From positions 1-40,006 of the forward strand of contig PERY01000025.1 of NCBI GenBank assembly GCA_002929055.1: a stretch of 40,006 bases of DNA, in the 5' to 3' direction. The notes under the pieces were generated by a model. It made no database searches and had not been told where the DNA came from. It saw only the letters and a list, made by a program, of their open reading frames with translations. The stretch comes from Methylocystis sp. Its GTDB lineage: Bacteria > Pseudomonadota > Alphaproteobacteria > Rhizobiales > Beijerinckiaceae. The position numbers and the translations under genes were made by a program. Below, piece after piece: positions 7,470-16,489 of the stretch (position 1 is the first letter of the stretch; every line of letters begins with the position of its first letter).

Positions 7470-9113
7470 ATGAAACTTCGCACATTCTTCAACGCATTCT
7501 TTCTGATCCTTCTGTGCTTTGCAGGCGCCAATCTCGCCCTGGGCCTCCTTTTGGGGGAAGCCGAAAGGAAGACGGCGCAAATCCAAAAGCAGATGATCGA
7601 GCTGACGTCTCTTTCGGAAGACCTTGTCATCTCGTCGCAATGGGGCACGCGCCTGGCGCGCGGCTATGTAACGATGCGGGACCAGAAGAGATTGCGCTCC
7701 TACAACGCTATCGAAGACATTCTGAAAGGGCGCATCGCCCGGCCCGCCAACTACGGCTTCGAGTATTGGGACGCTGTCGGCGGCGGCGTCATCCCCGAGC
7801 CGGCAGGCGACAAGGAAGGCGCAGCCCCGCTCGAAGACCGCTTCCTCAAGCTGAACATCACCGTCGAGGAGTTCAGCCAGCTCAAGAAGGCGATGGACCT
7901 TCTCGCGAAGGTCGTGACCACCGAGCGGATCGCCATGCACGCCGTGAACGGCGAATATGACGACGGCACAGGCTCCTTTTCGAAGAAGGGTAAACCAGAT
8001 CAGGCGCTTGCGGAGAAGCTTCTCTACAGCGAAAAATACAGCAAGGAGAACGGCGAGCTCAGTTACGCGATTTTCGAGTTCAACGAGAATGTGCGAGCGC
8101 GTTTTCAAAAGCTCCTCGATGAACAGGCGCATTCGGCGAGTCGTCTCTTCGCCTACAACACCTACGTCTCGTCCGGCCTCTTCGCTCTCGTGCTCGCGGC
8201 GGCGGTCTTCCTTCAAATGCGTTTTCTGGCGAGGAGCGCCCGGCTGATGAGCGCCGTGCACAAGATCAGGGATGGCGATCTCGGCGCGAAAATCCCCGTG
8301 TCGGGGAACGACGAGATCGGAGAACTCGCCAACGCCATCGGCGCGATGGCCCGCAATCTGGCCGCCGCATTCGAGAAGCTGGAAGAGAAGGTGGAGCTTT
8401 CGGAGCAGACGCTCGTCGAGCTGGAAGGCGAGCGACAGCGCTCCGAAAAATTGCTTCACAACATCCTGCCTGCGGCCATCGCGCAGCGCCTGCGCGGCGG
8501 GGAGGAAATGATCGCCGAAGTCTTTCCCGAGGTGACGGTGTTCTTTTCCGACATCGTCGGCTTCACCGATCTTTCGGCGAAAATCGGCCCGCACGCCACC
8601 GTCAACATGCTCAACGAGCTTTTCGGCAAGTTCGACGAACTGGCGGAAAAGCACAGCGTCGAGAAGATCAAGACGATCGGCGACAGCTACATGGTCGTCG
8701 GCGGCGTGCCGAACCGCGATCCGCTGCACTGCCAGCACATCGCCGGCTTCGCGCTCGAGGCGCTCGCATACGTGCAGGAGTTTTCGCGGAGCCACGCCTT
8801 CACGATCAAGATGCGAATGGGCATCCACACCGGCACCGTGGCGGCGGGCGTGCTCGGCAAAAAGAAGTTCTCCTACGATCTGTGGGGCGACGTCGTGAAT
8901 GTCGCCAGCCGCTTCGAGTCAACGTCCCTGCCGGACCGGATACACGTCTCCGAATCCGTGCGGGTGCGGCTCTCCGACGACTTCGTCTTTGAGGACTCCG
9001 GCACGGTGGAGCTCAAGGGCAAGGGAGCGGTCGTGTCTTCCTACTTGCTGGCGCGCAAGACCGAAGCCGCTGGCGTGCTCGCGTTCCGGAAACGGGATGG
9101 CGCCGCGCCTTGA
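7470..9113 (+). CDS. Membrane-bound class III adenylate cyclase with HAMP domain
   Basis: This 547-residue enzyme should make cyclic AMP from ATP. It has a transmembrane helix at about 8-28, an extracytoplasmic region at about 30-228, a second helix at about 231-250, a HAMP linker (about 250-305, with RDGDLGAKIPVSGNDEIGEL), a signalling helix and a C-terminal cyclase domain (about 352-530). Catalytic residues are all visible: metal-binding D361 (FFSDIVGFT) and D405 (TIGDSYM), the adenine-selecting pair K401 and D470 (YDLWGD), and the transition-state pair N477 and R481 (NVASR). The K/D pair indicates adenylate rather than guanylate cyclase. The sensor region has no domain I recognise. A TTG start 16 codons upstream is possible. 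Confidence 0.92.
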   Translation: MKLRTFFNAFFLILLCFAGANLALGLLLGEAERKTAQIQKQMIELTSLSEDLVISSQWGTRLARGYVTMRDQKRLRSYNAIEDILKGRIARPANYGFEYWDAVGGGVIPEPAGDKEGAAPLEDRFLKLNITVEEFSQLKKAMDLLAKVVTTERIAMHAVNGEYDDGTGSFSKKGKPDQALAEKLLYSEKYSKENGELSYAIFEFNENVRARFQKLLDEQAHSASRLFAYNTYVSSGLFALVLAAAVFLQMRFLARSARLMSAVHKIRDGDLGAKIPVSGNDEIGELANAIGAMARNLAAAFEKLEEKVELSEQTLVELEGERQRSEKLLHNILPAAIAQRLRGGEEMIAEVFPEVTVFFSDIVGFTDLSAKIGPHATVNMLNELFGKFDELAEKHSVEKIKTIGDSYMVVGGVPNRDPLHCQHIAGFALEALAYVQEFSRSHAFTIKMRMGIHTGTVAAGVLGKKKFSYDLWGDVVNVASRFESTSLPDRIHVSESVRVRLSDDFVFEDSGTVELKGKGAVVSSYLLARKTEAAGVLAFRKRDGAAP

Positions 9114-9179
9114 GCGCTCTTTCCCCCTCCGCGCGGCTCCGCTAATCTCCCTCGTCGCCAACCCGCGAGAGAAGCAAAT

Positions 9180-10955
9180 ATGCGAGAGCGTTCCGGCGAA
9201 GCCGTCCTGTTCGATCGCGCCAATCTCGATTCACGCATCGCTTTCGTCTCAGCGAGCTTTCTGCTCGCCTATGGCTTCGCCGCGTTGCTCGACCGCGTCG
9301 GCGCGCCCGAGCGGTTCGTGGGCGCGGCTCCGCCCTGGTTCACAGTCGTGGCGCTCGCAGCGCTCGGCTTTCTGCTGCATTCGATGCGGGTTTCCTTCTA
9401 TTACGCCGGCGGTCGCGCCATTCCGGCGGCTTATTCCGGCTTCGCCAACGGCGCCGTCGCCATCGCTCTGCTTCTGCCCTTCGCGACGCGGCTCGCCGGG
9501 CGCTCCTGGGGCCTCGGCGTCGTTTTTGGCGCCTTTCTGGGGCTCGCGGGCGCTGCGCTTTTCCTGGGGCCGCTGCTGCGCCGATCAGGCGCCTATTCGC
9601 TGTCGGGCCTGCTTGCCGCGCGCTTCCCCAAGGCTGCGCCGCGTTTCGGGCTGATCGCTGCGGTGGCGTTCGCCTCCGGCCTTCTCGCCGTCGCCGGCAG
9701 CCAGATCGCGGTCGACGCGCTGGTCGACCTCACCGGAGCGGGGCGGGTTTTCGCCGCCTTCACCGTGGCGGCCGCGGGGCTGATCATCGCCGGCCCCGGC
9801 GGGCTCGGCGGCGGGGTATGGGCCTCCGCGGCGGCGGCGGGCGTTGCGCTGCTTGGCTTCGGCTGGCCTATTGTGGCGCTGGAGCTTCAGGGAGAATTGC
9901 CCGTCGGCCTCTTCGGCGGGCCGGGCTGGGCGGATGCGGCCGCGCTGCTCTCGGCCTGGCGCGTGACGCCCGCGCCCGCGGGGCTCGGAGTGGAGTTCGG
10001 CGCGACCGTCGCCGTCGCCATGGGCGTCGCCGCGCTGGCGCCCGTGCTCGCTCCCTCGGTCACGACCGAAGACGGCCACGCCGCGCGCGCCTCGGGCGTG
10101 GCCTCGCTGTTCTGGAGCCTGTTCTTCACCCTTCTCGTCGCCGCCGCCATCGCGGCCTCGGCGATCAGCCTTGCGGGCAGCGTCGCAGGCCAGCCTGCGG
10201 AAAGACTGCCGGAGCCGCTCTACGCCGCCAGCAGCCGCGGCCTCGTCGCCATTTGCGGGGCAAGCGTGCGCACGCCGTCACAGGCGCAGCGCGCCTGCGC
10301 CGCACAGAAGATTGCGCCCGGGGCGCCCCTGCGCGCCGCCGATGTGCGACCGGCCGGCGGCGATTTTCTCCTCGGAGCGCTCCCGGGCGCGACCGACCTC
10401 GGCGCCGCCGCGGCGGGACTTATGGCGTCCGCGATCGTCGCGCTCGGCCTTGCGCTCACCGCCATGGGCCTGCAGGCGTGCGGCGCTGCGGTTGGCAATG
10501 ACGCGCTCTACCGGCTGCGCGGCGAAGTGGATTTAACGAGCCGACGCCTCGCCATCACGCGGCTGGCGCTCGTGGCGGTGGCGACCTGCGGCTATGTCGC
10601 GGGCGTGACCCGGATCGTCACGCCCCCCGGCCTAATCGCCATGGCGATTGCGATCTCCGGCGCCTGCGTCGCTCCGGCGCTCGCGCTCGCCTTCTGGAAG
10701 CGCGCCTCGGACGAAGAGGCGCTGGCGGCCCTCGTCGCCGGCGCGCTCACGCTGGCGGTGGCCCTATTCATGGCCGGCCCCGGCCGTCATGTGGAAACCT
10801 ACGCGCTGGCGGCGCTCGCGGGGGCGACCGCGGGCCTGACCGCGGGCGTCGTGCGCGGCCTCGCGTCTCAGCGGGAGAAGCCGGAGGCCGAGAGCTTCGT
10901 CACGCGCGTCCTTCATGGCGACGGCGAGATCCTGGCGCCCGACAAGGGCGCCTGA
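9180..10955 (+). CDS. Sodium:solute symporter-like polytopic membrane protein (divergent)
   Basis: The 591-residue protein has about a dozen hydrophobic segments. Several positions match the solute:sodium symporter family, closest to ActP-type acetate permeases: AYSLSGLLAARFP early, the DLGAAAAGLMASAIVALGLALT helix followed by NDALYRLRGEVD, and PPGLIAMAIAISGACVAPALALAFWKRASDEEALAALVAG near the C-terminus. The usual serine/threonine pair of the sodium site (as in AAAMSTADG) appears as LGLALTAMG, so sodium coupling is doubtful. About 50 extracytoplasmic residues with three cysteines (residues 340-395) are inserted between helices. No small DUF4212-type partner gene is adjacent. It starts 66 bp after the cyclase gene, with AGAAG upstream of the ATG. 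The substrate is unknown. Confidence 0.65.
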   Translation: MRERSGEAVLFDRANLDSRIAFVSASFLLAYGFAALLDRVGAPERFVGAAPPWFTVVALAALGFLLHSMRVSFYYAGGRAIPAAYSGFANGAVAIALLLPFATRLAGRSWGLGVVFGAFLGLAGAALFLGPLLRRSGAYSLSGLLAARFPKAAPRFGLIAAVAFASGLLAVAGSQIAVDALVDLTGAGRVFAAFTVAAAGLIIAGPGGLGGGVWASAAAAGVALLGFGWPIVALELQGELPVGLFGGPGWADAAALLSAWRVTPAPAGLGVEFGATVAVAMGVAALAPVLAPSVTTEDGHAARASGVASLFWSLFFTLLVAAAIAASAISLAGSVAGQPAERLPEPLYAASSRGLVAICGASVRTPSQAQRACAAQKIAPGAPLRAADVRPAGGDFLLGALPGATDLGAAAAGLMASAIVALGLALTAMGLQACGAAVGNDALYRLRGEVDLTSRRLAITRLALVAVATCGYVAGVTRIVTPPGLIAMAIAISGACVAPALALAFWKRASDEEALAALVAGALTLAVALFMAGPGRHVETYALAALAGATAGLTAGVVRGLASQREKPEAESFVTRVLHGDGEILAPDKGA

Positions 10956-10961
10956 GCCCCT

Positions 10962-11534
10962 TTATCTGAATTCCGCTCCGGGCCCGACCTTGCCCAGGAT
11001 CACGGGCTTGTCCTTACCGCAGACAAAAGCGCGCGCGCGGGCATCGGCCAATTGGCGGGCGAGTTCATTGGCGTCTGGATTGGCGCGGGCGTCTACATAG
11101 CCCACGTGGCAGACGGGACCGGGCGGCAGGCGGGTCACGACCAGCACGCGTCCGCTCGTGGTGCGCTTGTCGACTTCCGCCGGCGTCTTGTAGTTCCAGC
11201 GGACGATCGACGCGAAGGCCTCGCCGTCCGCAAGCCGCCATTCGATCGTTCCCTCGTAAAAGTGATTGAATGTCGCCAGCGTTTCTTGCGCGGCGGGCTC
11301 CTGCGCGGCCTTTTTGCCAAAGCTGACGAACATTCGCTGATCCCCGGCGCCCAACCACATCGGCACGTCCGCATAGCCCTTGCAGCGCCAGTCGCCATAG
11401 TCCTCCAAGGCGACGCCTGGGCCGCGCCGGCACTGCTTGCGCACGTCGATCTTCGTATAGGCGGAAGACAGCTCCAGTGCAGAGGCGCTGGCGGCGACAA
11501 CGCAGAAGCTCAGAACGCAAAGGACGCTTTTCAT
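10962..11534 (-). CDS. Secreted protein of unknown function
   Basis: The 190-residue product begins MKSVLCVLSFCVVAASASAL, a clear Sec signal peptide with a likely cleavage after ASA near residue 19. The ATG has a good GGGAG ribosome site (from GGGGAGAG). The mature protein contains a RKQCRRGPG segment, an RCKGYADVPMWLGAGDQRMFVSFG region and cysteines in CHVGYVDARANPDANELARQLAD and FVCGKDKPV. This pattern resembles small alphaproteobacterial periplasmic proteins of unknown role; I do not recognise a named family. It converges with the symporter-like gene, with only 6 bp between the stops. Confidence 0.75.
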   Translation of the reverse strand: MKSVLCVLSFCVVAASASALELSSAYTKIDVRKQCRRGPGVALEDYGDWRCKGYADVPMWLGAGDQRMFVSFGKKAAQEPAAQETLATFNHFYEGTIEWRLADGEAFASIVRWNYKTPAEVDKRTTSGRVLVVTRLPPGPVCHVGYVDARANPDANELARQLADARARAFVCGKDKPVILGKVGPGAEFR

Positions 11535-11624
11535 GATTCTCTCCCCTCGGTCGATTTTCGACCGGGAGGAGAGCATGCGTCAAAGCTGCGGCGCGCCGTA
11601 TGCGCCGCCTCACATTGCGCGCTT

Positions 11625-12428
11625 CTAGCGCTTGCGCGGGAGCAGATGCAGGACGCGCGCGAACCGGCGCTCCGTCAGGAAGGCGAGGCTGAAGAGCTGC
11701 ACGAAATTCTGCGCCTCGATGAGATCGAGACCGATCGATTTCGGCGTCAGTACCTTACGCGTTCCAAAGAGAATGTCCCAGAACGCGAGCACGATGCCGT
11801 AGTTGCTGTCATGCTCGCTGCGCCGCGTCGAGTGATGCGTGCGGTGCAGGGACGGCGTGATGATCACGTAAGACAACCACTTCTCGCCGGGGATCGCGAT
11901 GTTCGCATGGTGGAAGAGCACAAACAGCATTCTCACGACTTCGCAGACCACGACGACATGCGCGTCGACGCCGATGACGACCGCACAGACGCATTTCACC
12001 GCGACTTCGAGAAGCTGATCGAAAACATGAAAGCGCAGACCGGTGGTGACGTGAAAACTCTTGTCGCTATGATGGATTTTGTGGAACCGCCACAACCCTT
12101 CATACTTGTGCCCGCAATAGTGCCAGACATAGACGACGAAATCGAAGAGGATGAAGCTTGCGGCCCATTTCAGCGGGCCATCCGCGACGCCGCCGAGCAG
12201 GCCATAGTGGGAATAACGGCCGGCGACGAGCAGAAGGCTCGAAACCGACAGCACATTCATGATCACATTGTTGACGAGGAACGCGGAGGTGTTGGTGGAG
12301 AACGACGTCTTCAGACCCTTGCCGGAAAACTGGTAGAGAGGCCGCCGCTTCTCCAAAACGAGCAGCGCCGAAAAAAGGCACAGGGCGACAATCAGCAACG
12401 AACTTTCAATTCCGGTAGGAGCGGCCAT
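11625..12428 (-). CDS. Sterol desaturase / fatty acid hydroxylase family membrane di-iron protein
   Basis: This 267-residue integral membrane protein belongs to the ERG3/SUR2-type superfamily, which uses a histidine-liganded di-iron centre and O2 to hydroxylate or desaturate lipids. The histidine clusters are in place: H103-x3-H107 (HYCGH), H116-x2-HH120 (HKIHH), H173-H174, and H195-x2-HH199 (HRTHH). Hydrophobic stretches occupy about residues 9-25, 50-70, 88-102 and 143-172. The actual substrate (membrane fatty acid, hopanoid or another lipid) cannot be told from sequence. It is divergent from the SRPBCC gene at 12656 across a 227-bp region. Confidence 0.88.
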   Translation of the reverse strand: MAAPTGIESSLLIVALCLFSALLVLEKRRPLYQFSGKGLKTSFSTNTSAFLVNNVIMNVLSVSSLLLVAGRYSHYGLLGGVADGPLKWAASFILFDFVVYVWHYCGHKYEGLWRFHKIHHSDKSFHVTTGLRFHVFDQLLEVAVKCVCAVVIGVDAHVVVVCEVVRMLFVLFHHANIAIPGEKWLSYVIITPSLHRTHHSTRRSEHDSNYGIVLAFWDILFGTRKVLTPKSIGLDLIEAQNFVQLFSLAFLTERRFARVLHLLPRKR

Positions 12429-12655
12429 TTTAGAACCTCTCGCTTGCGCCTGCCCGAGGCGGGCATATATCGTTGAACAGGCGTTCGTTTTAAGTGACTT
12501 GGGTTAACTAGACTGCCGATCAACCTGAGCCGCCTGTCGAATTTCGCCATTCTTCGCGCATTTGGGACCGATTGCGCGACGCGCGCTTGTATCTGGCGGA
12601 AACCGCAATACGTCGTCACTGCGGGGGTTCCGCCGTTCTCCTTCGAGGTTGGCGC

Positions 12656-13159
12656 ATGCTCGGTTTGTCATTCAGCGCGGCGCAAGCCGCTGTAAAGGGA
12701 TCGGCGTCCGCCGTCGTGTCGCAGACGCTCGGCGCCGTCTACGATTTCGTCGCGCGGGACTTCTTCGCCAATTATCAACGATGGGCGCCGCAGGTGGTCG
12801 AGCTGGAGCCGAAAGGCCCCACGCCGGTCCGGCCCGGCGTGACGGCGCGGCAGGTGACGCTCGACCGCGGCATCCGCAGCGAATCCACATTCGAAGTTGC
12901 GGCGGTCGAACCGCCGCGCCGCCTCGTTCTTGAAGGGTTATCGGAGTCCTTCCGCTCGACATACGAATTTCATGACGCGCCGTCCGAGGGCACCGAAATC
13001 ACCTTCGAATTCGAAATGCGCGAACTCGATCTCTCCATGCGCCCTTTCGCCAAGCTCATTCGCATGGCCCTGCAGGAAGGAGCCGAACAGACAATCGAAA
13101 ATTTGAAATCCCTGCTCGAAGACGGCCCGCCTTACGCCGAACAGGCGCGCGCGTCCTGA
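12656..13159 (+). CDS. SRPBCC / START-like ligand-binding fold protein
   Basis: The 167-residue product shows the helix-grip pattern of SRPBCC (polyketide cyclase/START-like) proteins: LGAVYDFVARDFFANYQRWAPQVVELEP near the N-terminus, then alternating beta strands (FEVAAVEPPRRLVLEGL, STYEFHDAPSEGTEITFEFEM) and a long C-terminal helix (about 125-155, MALQEGAEQTIENLKSLLED). Such proteins bind hydrophobic ligands or act on them; no specific ligand is evident. The start MLGLSFSAAQ follows a GAGG-containing ribosome site; a reading 28 codons longer is less likely. It ends 21 bp before the LOV-domain gene on the same strand, so the two may be co-transcribed. Confidence 0.75.
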   Translation: MLGLSFSAAQAAVKGSASAVVSQTLGAVYDFVARDFFANYQRWAPQVVELEPKGPTPVRPGVTARQVTLDRGIRSESTFEVAAVEPPRRLVLEGLSESFRSTYEFHDAPSEGTEITFEFEMRELDLSMRPFAKLIRMALQEGAEQTIENLKSLLEDGPPYAEQARAS

Positions 13160-13180
13160 ACCATCATAATCGGAGGCACC

Positions 13181-13633
13181 ATGTTCGTCGTCCAGAAAGA
13201 CAATGGGATCATCCCCGCGATCCTGACCCAGATCCTCGACAATTGCGTCAACGGGGTCACGCTCGCCGACCCGGACCTGCCGGGCGCGCCAATCGTCTAT
13301 GCGAACAAGGCCTTCGAGCGCATGACGGGCTACGGGCAGGAGGAGATCATCGGCAGGAATTGCCGCTTCCTGCAGGGCGACGACCGGGATCAGGAGGCGC
13401 GCCGTATCCTGCGAGAAGCCCTGGACAAGCATCAACCGATCGAGGTGACCCTCCGCAACTATCGGAAAAGCGGCGAGCTTTTCCACAACAAGCTGAACAT
13501 CACGCCGCTCTACTGCCCCAAGGGAACCGTCATGTATTACCTTGGCGTGCAATATGACGTGACCGAGATGGTGCGGGCCGAGGCGGAGATCGGCAAGCTT
13601 GGCGAGAGGCTGAGAGTGCTGGAGCAGGCATGA
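13181..13633 (+). CDS. Short LOV-domain blue-light photoreceptor
   Basis: The 150-residue protein is almost entirely one PAS-class LOV domain that should bind FMN and form a photo-adduct in blue light. The signature GRNCRFLQG lies at residues 58-66, with the photoactive cysteine C61. The flavin-contacting residues N93 (LRNYRKSG), N103 (LFHNKLNI) and the signalling glutamine Q124 (YYLGVQYDVTE) are all present. After the core there is only a helix of about 25 residues with heptad-like hydrophobics (about 126-150), like the Jα helix of short LOV proteins, and no output domain. CGGAGG precedes the ATG. Its partner or output is unknown; the upstream SRPBCC gene is the obvious candidate. Confidence 0.93.
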   Translation: MFVVQKDNGIIPAILTQILDNCVNGVTLADPDLPGAPIVYANKAFERMTGYGQEEIIGRNCRFLQGDDRDQEARRILREALDKHQPIEVTLRNYRKSGELFHNKLNITPLYCPKGTVMYYLGVQYDVTEMVRAEAEIGKLGERLRVLEQA

Positions 13634-13788
13634 CCGCGGCAGCCCCCTATCCTTCCGCGGATTTTCTGCTATAAGGCCCCCGCACGCCCGGCCAAGCCGG
13701 GCGGCGCCGCCTTGAGGCGACCTCGCTGGACGACATCCCGGCGAAGGCCCCCCGCTGCGGAAAACTCCCAGACACAAGGAAAAAGCCG

Positions 13789-14058
13789 ATGTCGATCACG
13801 GCCGAGCGCAAGCAGGCGCTCATCAAGGAATATTCCACCAAGACCGACGATACGGGCTCGCCCGAGGTCCAGGTTGCGATCCTCACCGAGCGCATCACCA
13901 ACCTCACCGAGCACTTCAAGACGCATGTGAAGGACAACCACTCGCGTCGCGGCCTGCTGAAGCTCGTCTCCCAGCGCCGCCAGTTGCTCGATTACGTGAA
14001 GAAGCGGGACGAAGCCCGCTACAAGACGCTCATCGAGCGCCTCGGCATCCGCCGCTAA
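13789..14058 (+). CDS. rpsO: 30S ribosomal protein S15
   Basis: The 89-residue product is S15, which binds 16S rRNA in the central domain of the small subunit. It is recognised from end to end: [39 protein letters not shown] and the C-terminal [21 protein letters not shown] precedes the ATG. A CTATAAGG sequence at about 13669-13676 could be a -10 element, but no convincing -35 is visible. It lies upstream of pnp as usual, but the truB gene that commonly precedes it is not here; a LOV protein gene takes that place. Confidence 0.98.
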   Translation: MSITAERKQALIKEYSTKTDDTGSPEVQVAILTERITNLTEHFKTHVKDNHSRRGLLKLVSQRRQLLDYVKKRDEARYKTLIERLGIRR

Positions 14059-14065
14059 CGATTTT

Positions 14066-14103
14066 GCGAAAGCGGCGCACCCCGGCGCCGCTTTCGCCCT
14101 TTT
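14066..14103 (+). terminator. Rho-independent terminator (or processing hairpin) after rpsO
   Basis: A perfect 13-bp stem, GCGAAAGCGGCGC (14066-14078) and its complement (14085-14097), closes a six-base loop and is followed by CCTTTT. The T run is short, so partial read-through into pnp, as in other bacteria, is likely. Confidence 0.75.
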
Positions 14104-14259
14104 GACGGGGCGCAGTTGGCGCCCGCAACAAAGACCCAACGCTCATACGTCATGGCAGGATCGCCGGACGCTGCGTGGACGAAAAATTACCGACGCTTCC
14201 GCAGCCTCTCGCCGTCTTGCTCATGACGAACCGTCGGGTTCGACAGAGAAAGACTACGC

Positions 14260-16413
14260 ATGTTTCAAATTCACCGTGAAGAACTCGATTGGGCCGGACG
14301 CAAGCTCGTGCTCGAGACCGGCAAGGTCGCCCGCCAGGCCGACGGCGCCGTCGTCGCCACCTGGGGAGAGACCACCGTCCTCGCCACCATCGTCTCGGCG
14401 AAGTCGCCGAAGCCGGGTCAGGACTTCTTCCCGCTCACCGTCAACTATCAGGAGAAGGCCTTCGCGGCCGGCCGCATTCCGGGCGGCTATTTCAAGCGCG
14501 AGGGGCGCCCCTCCGAGCGCGAGACGCTGATCTCGCGCCTTATCGACCGCCCGATCCGCCCGCTCTTCCCCGACGGCTATCGCAACGACACGCAGGTGAT
14601 CATCACCGTGCTGTCGCATGACCTCGAAAACGATCCGGACGTCCTCGCGCTCGTCGCCGCCTCCGCGGCGCTGACGCTCTCGGGCGTGCCCTTCATGGGC
14701 CCCGTCGGCGGCGCCCGCGTCGGCTTCGTGAATGGCGCGCTGAAGCTCAACCCGACGATCGAGGAGATGAAGACCTCCTCGCTCGACCTCGTCGTGGCCG
14801 GCACGCAGGACGCGGTGCTGATGGTGGAATCGGAAGCCAAGGAGCTTTCCGAAGACGTCATGCTCGACGCCGTCATGACCGGCCATCGCGGCTTCCAGCC
14901 GGTGATCGACGCGATCATCCGTCTCGCCGAGCGCGCCGCGAAGGATCCGCGCGATCTCGTCATTGCGGACACCAGCGCCGTCGCCGCCGCGGTCGCCGCT
15001 GTCGCCGAAGCCGAACTGCGTGAAGCCTACAAGCACACCGTCAAACAGGAGCGCTACGCCGCCGTCGACGCCGTGAAGGCGAAGGTGACAGCCGCCCTCT
15101 TCCCGGAAGGCGGCGAAGCCAAGTTCACCAAGGAAGAAGTCGGCGCGGCCTTCAAGGAGCTTCAGGCCAAGGTCGTCCGCTGGAACATCCTCGACACGGG
15201 CATCCGCATCGACGGCCGCGACGTGAAGACCGTGCGCCCGATCGTTTCGGAAGTCGGCATTCTGCCGCGCACCCACGGCTCGGCGCTGTTCACGCGCGGC
15301 GAGACGCAGGCGCTGGTCGTCGCGACGCTGGGCACCGGCGAGGACGAGCAATATGTCGACTCGCTGGAGGGCACCTACAAGGAGCGCTTCCTGCTCCATT
15401 ACAACTTCCCTCCCTACAGCGTCGGCGAGACGGGCCGCATGGGTTCGCCCGGCCGCCGCGAAATCGGCCACGGCAAGCTCGCCTGGCGCGCCATCCGCCC
15501 GATGCTGCCGGCCGCCGCCGAGTTCCCCTACACGCTGCGCGTCGTCTCGGAGATCACCGAGTCGAACGGCTCGTCCTCCATGGCGACCGTCTGCGGCACT
15601 TCGCTGGCGCTGATGGACGCGGGCGTGCCGCTGAAGTCCCCGACGGCGGGCATCGCCATGGGCCTTATCCTCGAGGGCGAGCGCTTTGCGGTGCTTTCCG
15701 ACATTCTCGGCGACGAGGATCACCTCGGCGACATGGACTTCAAGGTGGCGGGCACGGAGAACGGCGTCACCTCTCTGCAGATGGACATCAAGATCGCCGG
15801 CATCACCGAGGAGATCATGAAGGTCGCGCTCGCCCAAGCGAAGGACGGCCGTCTGCACATCCTCGGCGAAATGGCGAAGGCGTTGACAACCTCGCGCGCT
15901 GAACTCGGCGAATTCGCCCCGCGCATCGAGACGCTGAAGATCCCCACCGACAAGATTCGCGACGTGATCGGTTCGGGCGGCAAGGTCATCCGCGAGATCG
16001 TGGAAAAGACCGGCGCCAAGATCAACATCGAGGACGACGGCACGGTGAAGGTCGCCTCCTCTGATGGCAACTCGATCAAGGCCGCGATCAACTGGATCAA
16101 GTCCATCGCCTCCGATCCGGAAGTCGGCCTGATCTACGAGGGCACGGTCGTGAAGACCGCCGACTTCGGCGCTTTCGTGAACTTCTTCGGCGCCAAGGAC
16201 GGCCTCGTTCACATCTCGCAGCTCTCCAAGCAGCGCGTGAACAAGACGACCGACGTCGTGAAGGAAGGCGACCGCGTGAAGGTGAAGCTGCTCGGCTTCG
16301 ACGACCGCGGCAAGGTGCGCCTCTCCATGCGCGTCGTCGACCAGGAGACGGGCGAGGATCTCGAGGCCAAGGAAAAGGCTGAGCGCGAGGCCGCCGGGGC
16401 CAACGGCGAATAA
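14260..16413 (+). CDS. pnp: Polyribonucleotide nucleotidyltransferase (PNPase)
   Basis: PNPase degrades RNA 3' to 5' by phosphorolysis and is part of the degradosome. The 717-residue protein has the full layout: first RNase PH-like domain (about 10-145), an alpha-helical linker, second catalytic RNase PH domain (about 310-540, with [14 protein letters not shown] and [19 protein letters not shown]), KH domain (about 555-615, [15 protein letters not shown]) and S1 domain (about 620-690, [19 protein letters not shown]). The leader from rpsO is about 200 bp and holds the hairpin at 14066-14103, the usual place for RNase III and PNPase autoregulation, though I see no specific site. Strong intrinsic terminator follows. 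Confidence 0.99.
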   Translation: MFQIHREELDWAGRKLVLETGKVARQADGAVVATWGETTVLATIVSAKSPKPGQDFFPLTVNYQEKAFAAGRIPGGYFKREGRPSERETLISRLIDRPIRPLFPDGYRNDTQVIITVLSHDLENDPDVLALVAASAALTLSGVPFMGPVGGARVGFVNGALKLNPTIEEMKTSSLDLVVAGTQDAVLMVESEAKELSEDVMLDAVMTGHRGFQPVIDAIIRLAERAAKDPRDLVIADTSAVAAAVAAVAEAELREAYKHTVKQERYAAVDAVKAKVTAALFPEGGEAKFTKEEVGAAFKELQAKVVRWNILDTGIRIDGRDVKTVRPIVSEVGILPRTHGSALFTRGETQALVVATLGTGEDEQYVDSLEGTYKERFLLHYNFPPYSVGETGRMGSPGRREIGHGKLAWRAIRPMLPAAAEFPYTLRVVSEITESNGSSSMATVCGTSLALMDAGVPLKSPTAGIAMGLILEGERFAVLSDILGDEDHLGDMDFKVAGTENGVTSLQMDIKIAGITEEIMKVALAQAKDGRLHILGEMAKALTTSRAELGEFAPRIETLKIPTDKIRDVIGSGGKVIREIVEKTGAKINIEDDGTVKVASSDGNSIKAAINWIKSIASDPEVGLIYEGTVVKTADFGAFVNFFGAKDGLVHISQLSKQRVNKTTDVVKEGDRVKVKLLGFDDRGKVRLSMRVVDQETGEDLEAKEKAEREAAGANGE

Positions 16414-16441
16414 CAACGCTTCAGCTGTTGCTGAAGTGCGA

Positions 16442-16470
16442 GCCGCCCGGCATTGTCGGGCGGCTTTTTT
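16442..16470 (+). terminator. Rho-independent terminator after pnp
   Basis: The stem GCCGCCCG (16442-16449) pairs with CGGGCGGC (16457-16464) around a seven-base loop and is followed by six Ts. A smaller hairpin, CTTCAG-CTGTTG-CTGAAG (16419-16436), lies between the stop codon and this terminator. Confidence 0.9.
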
Positions 16471-16489
16471 GTTGGGAGGAGGAAAGACC

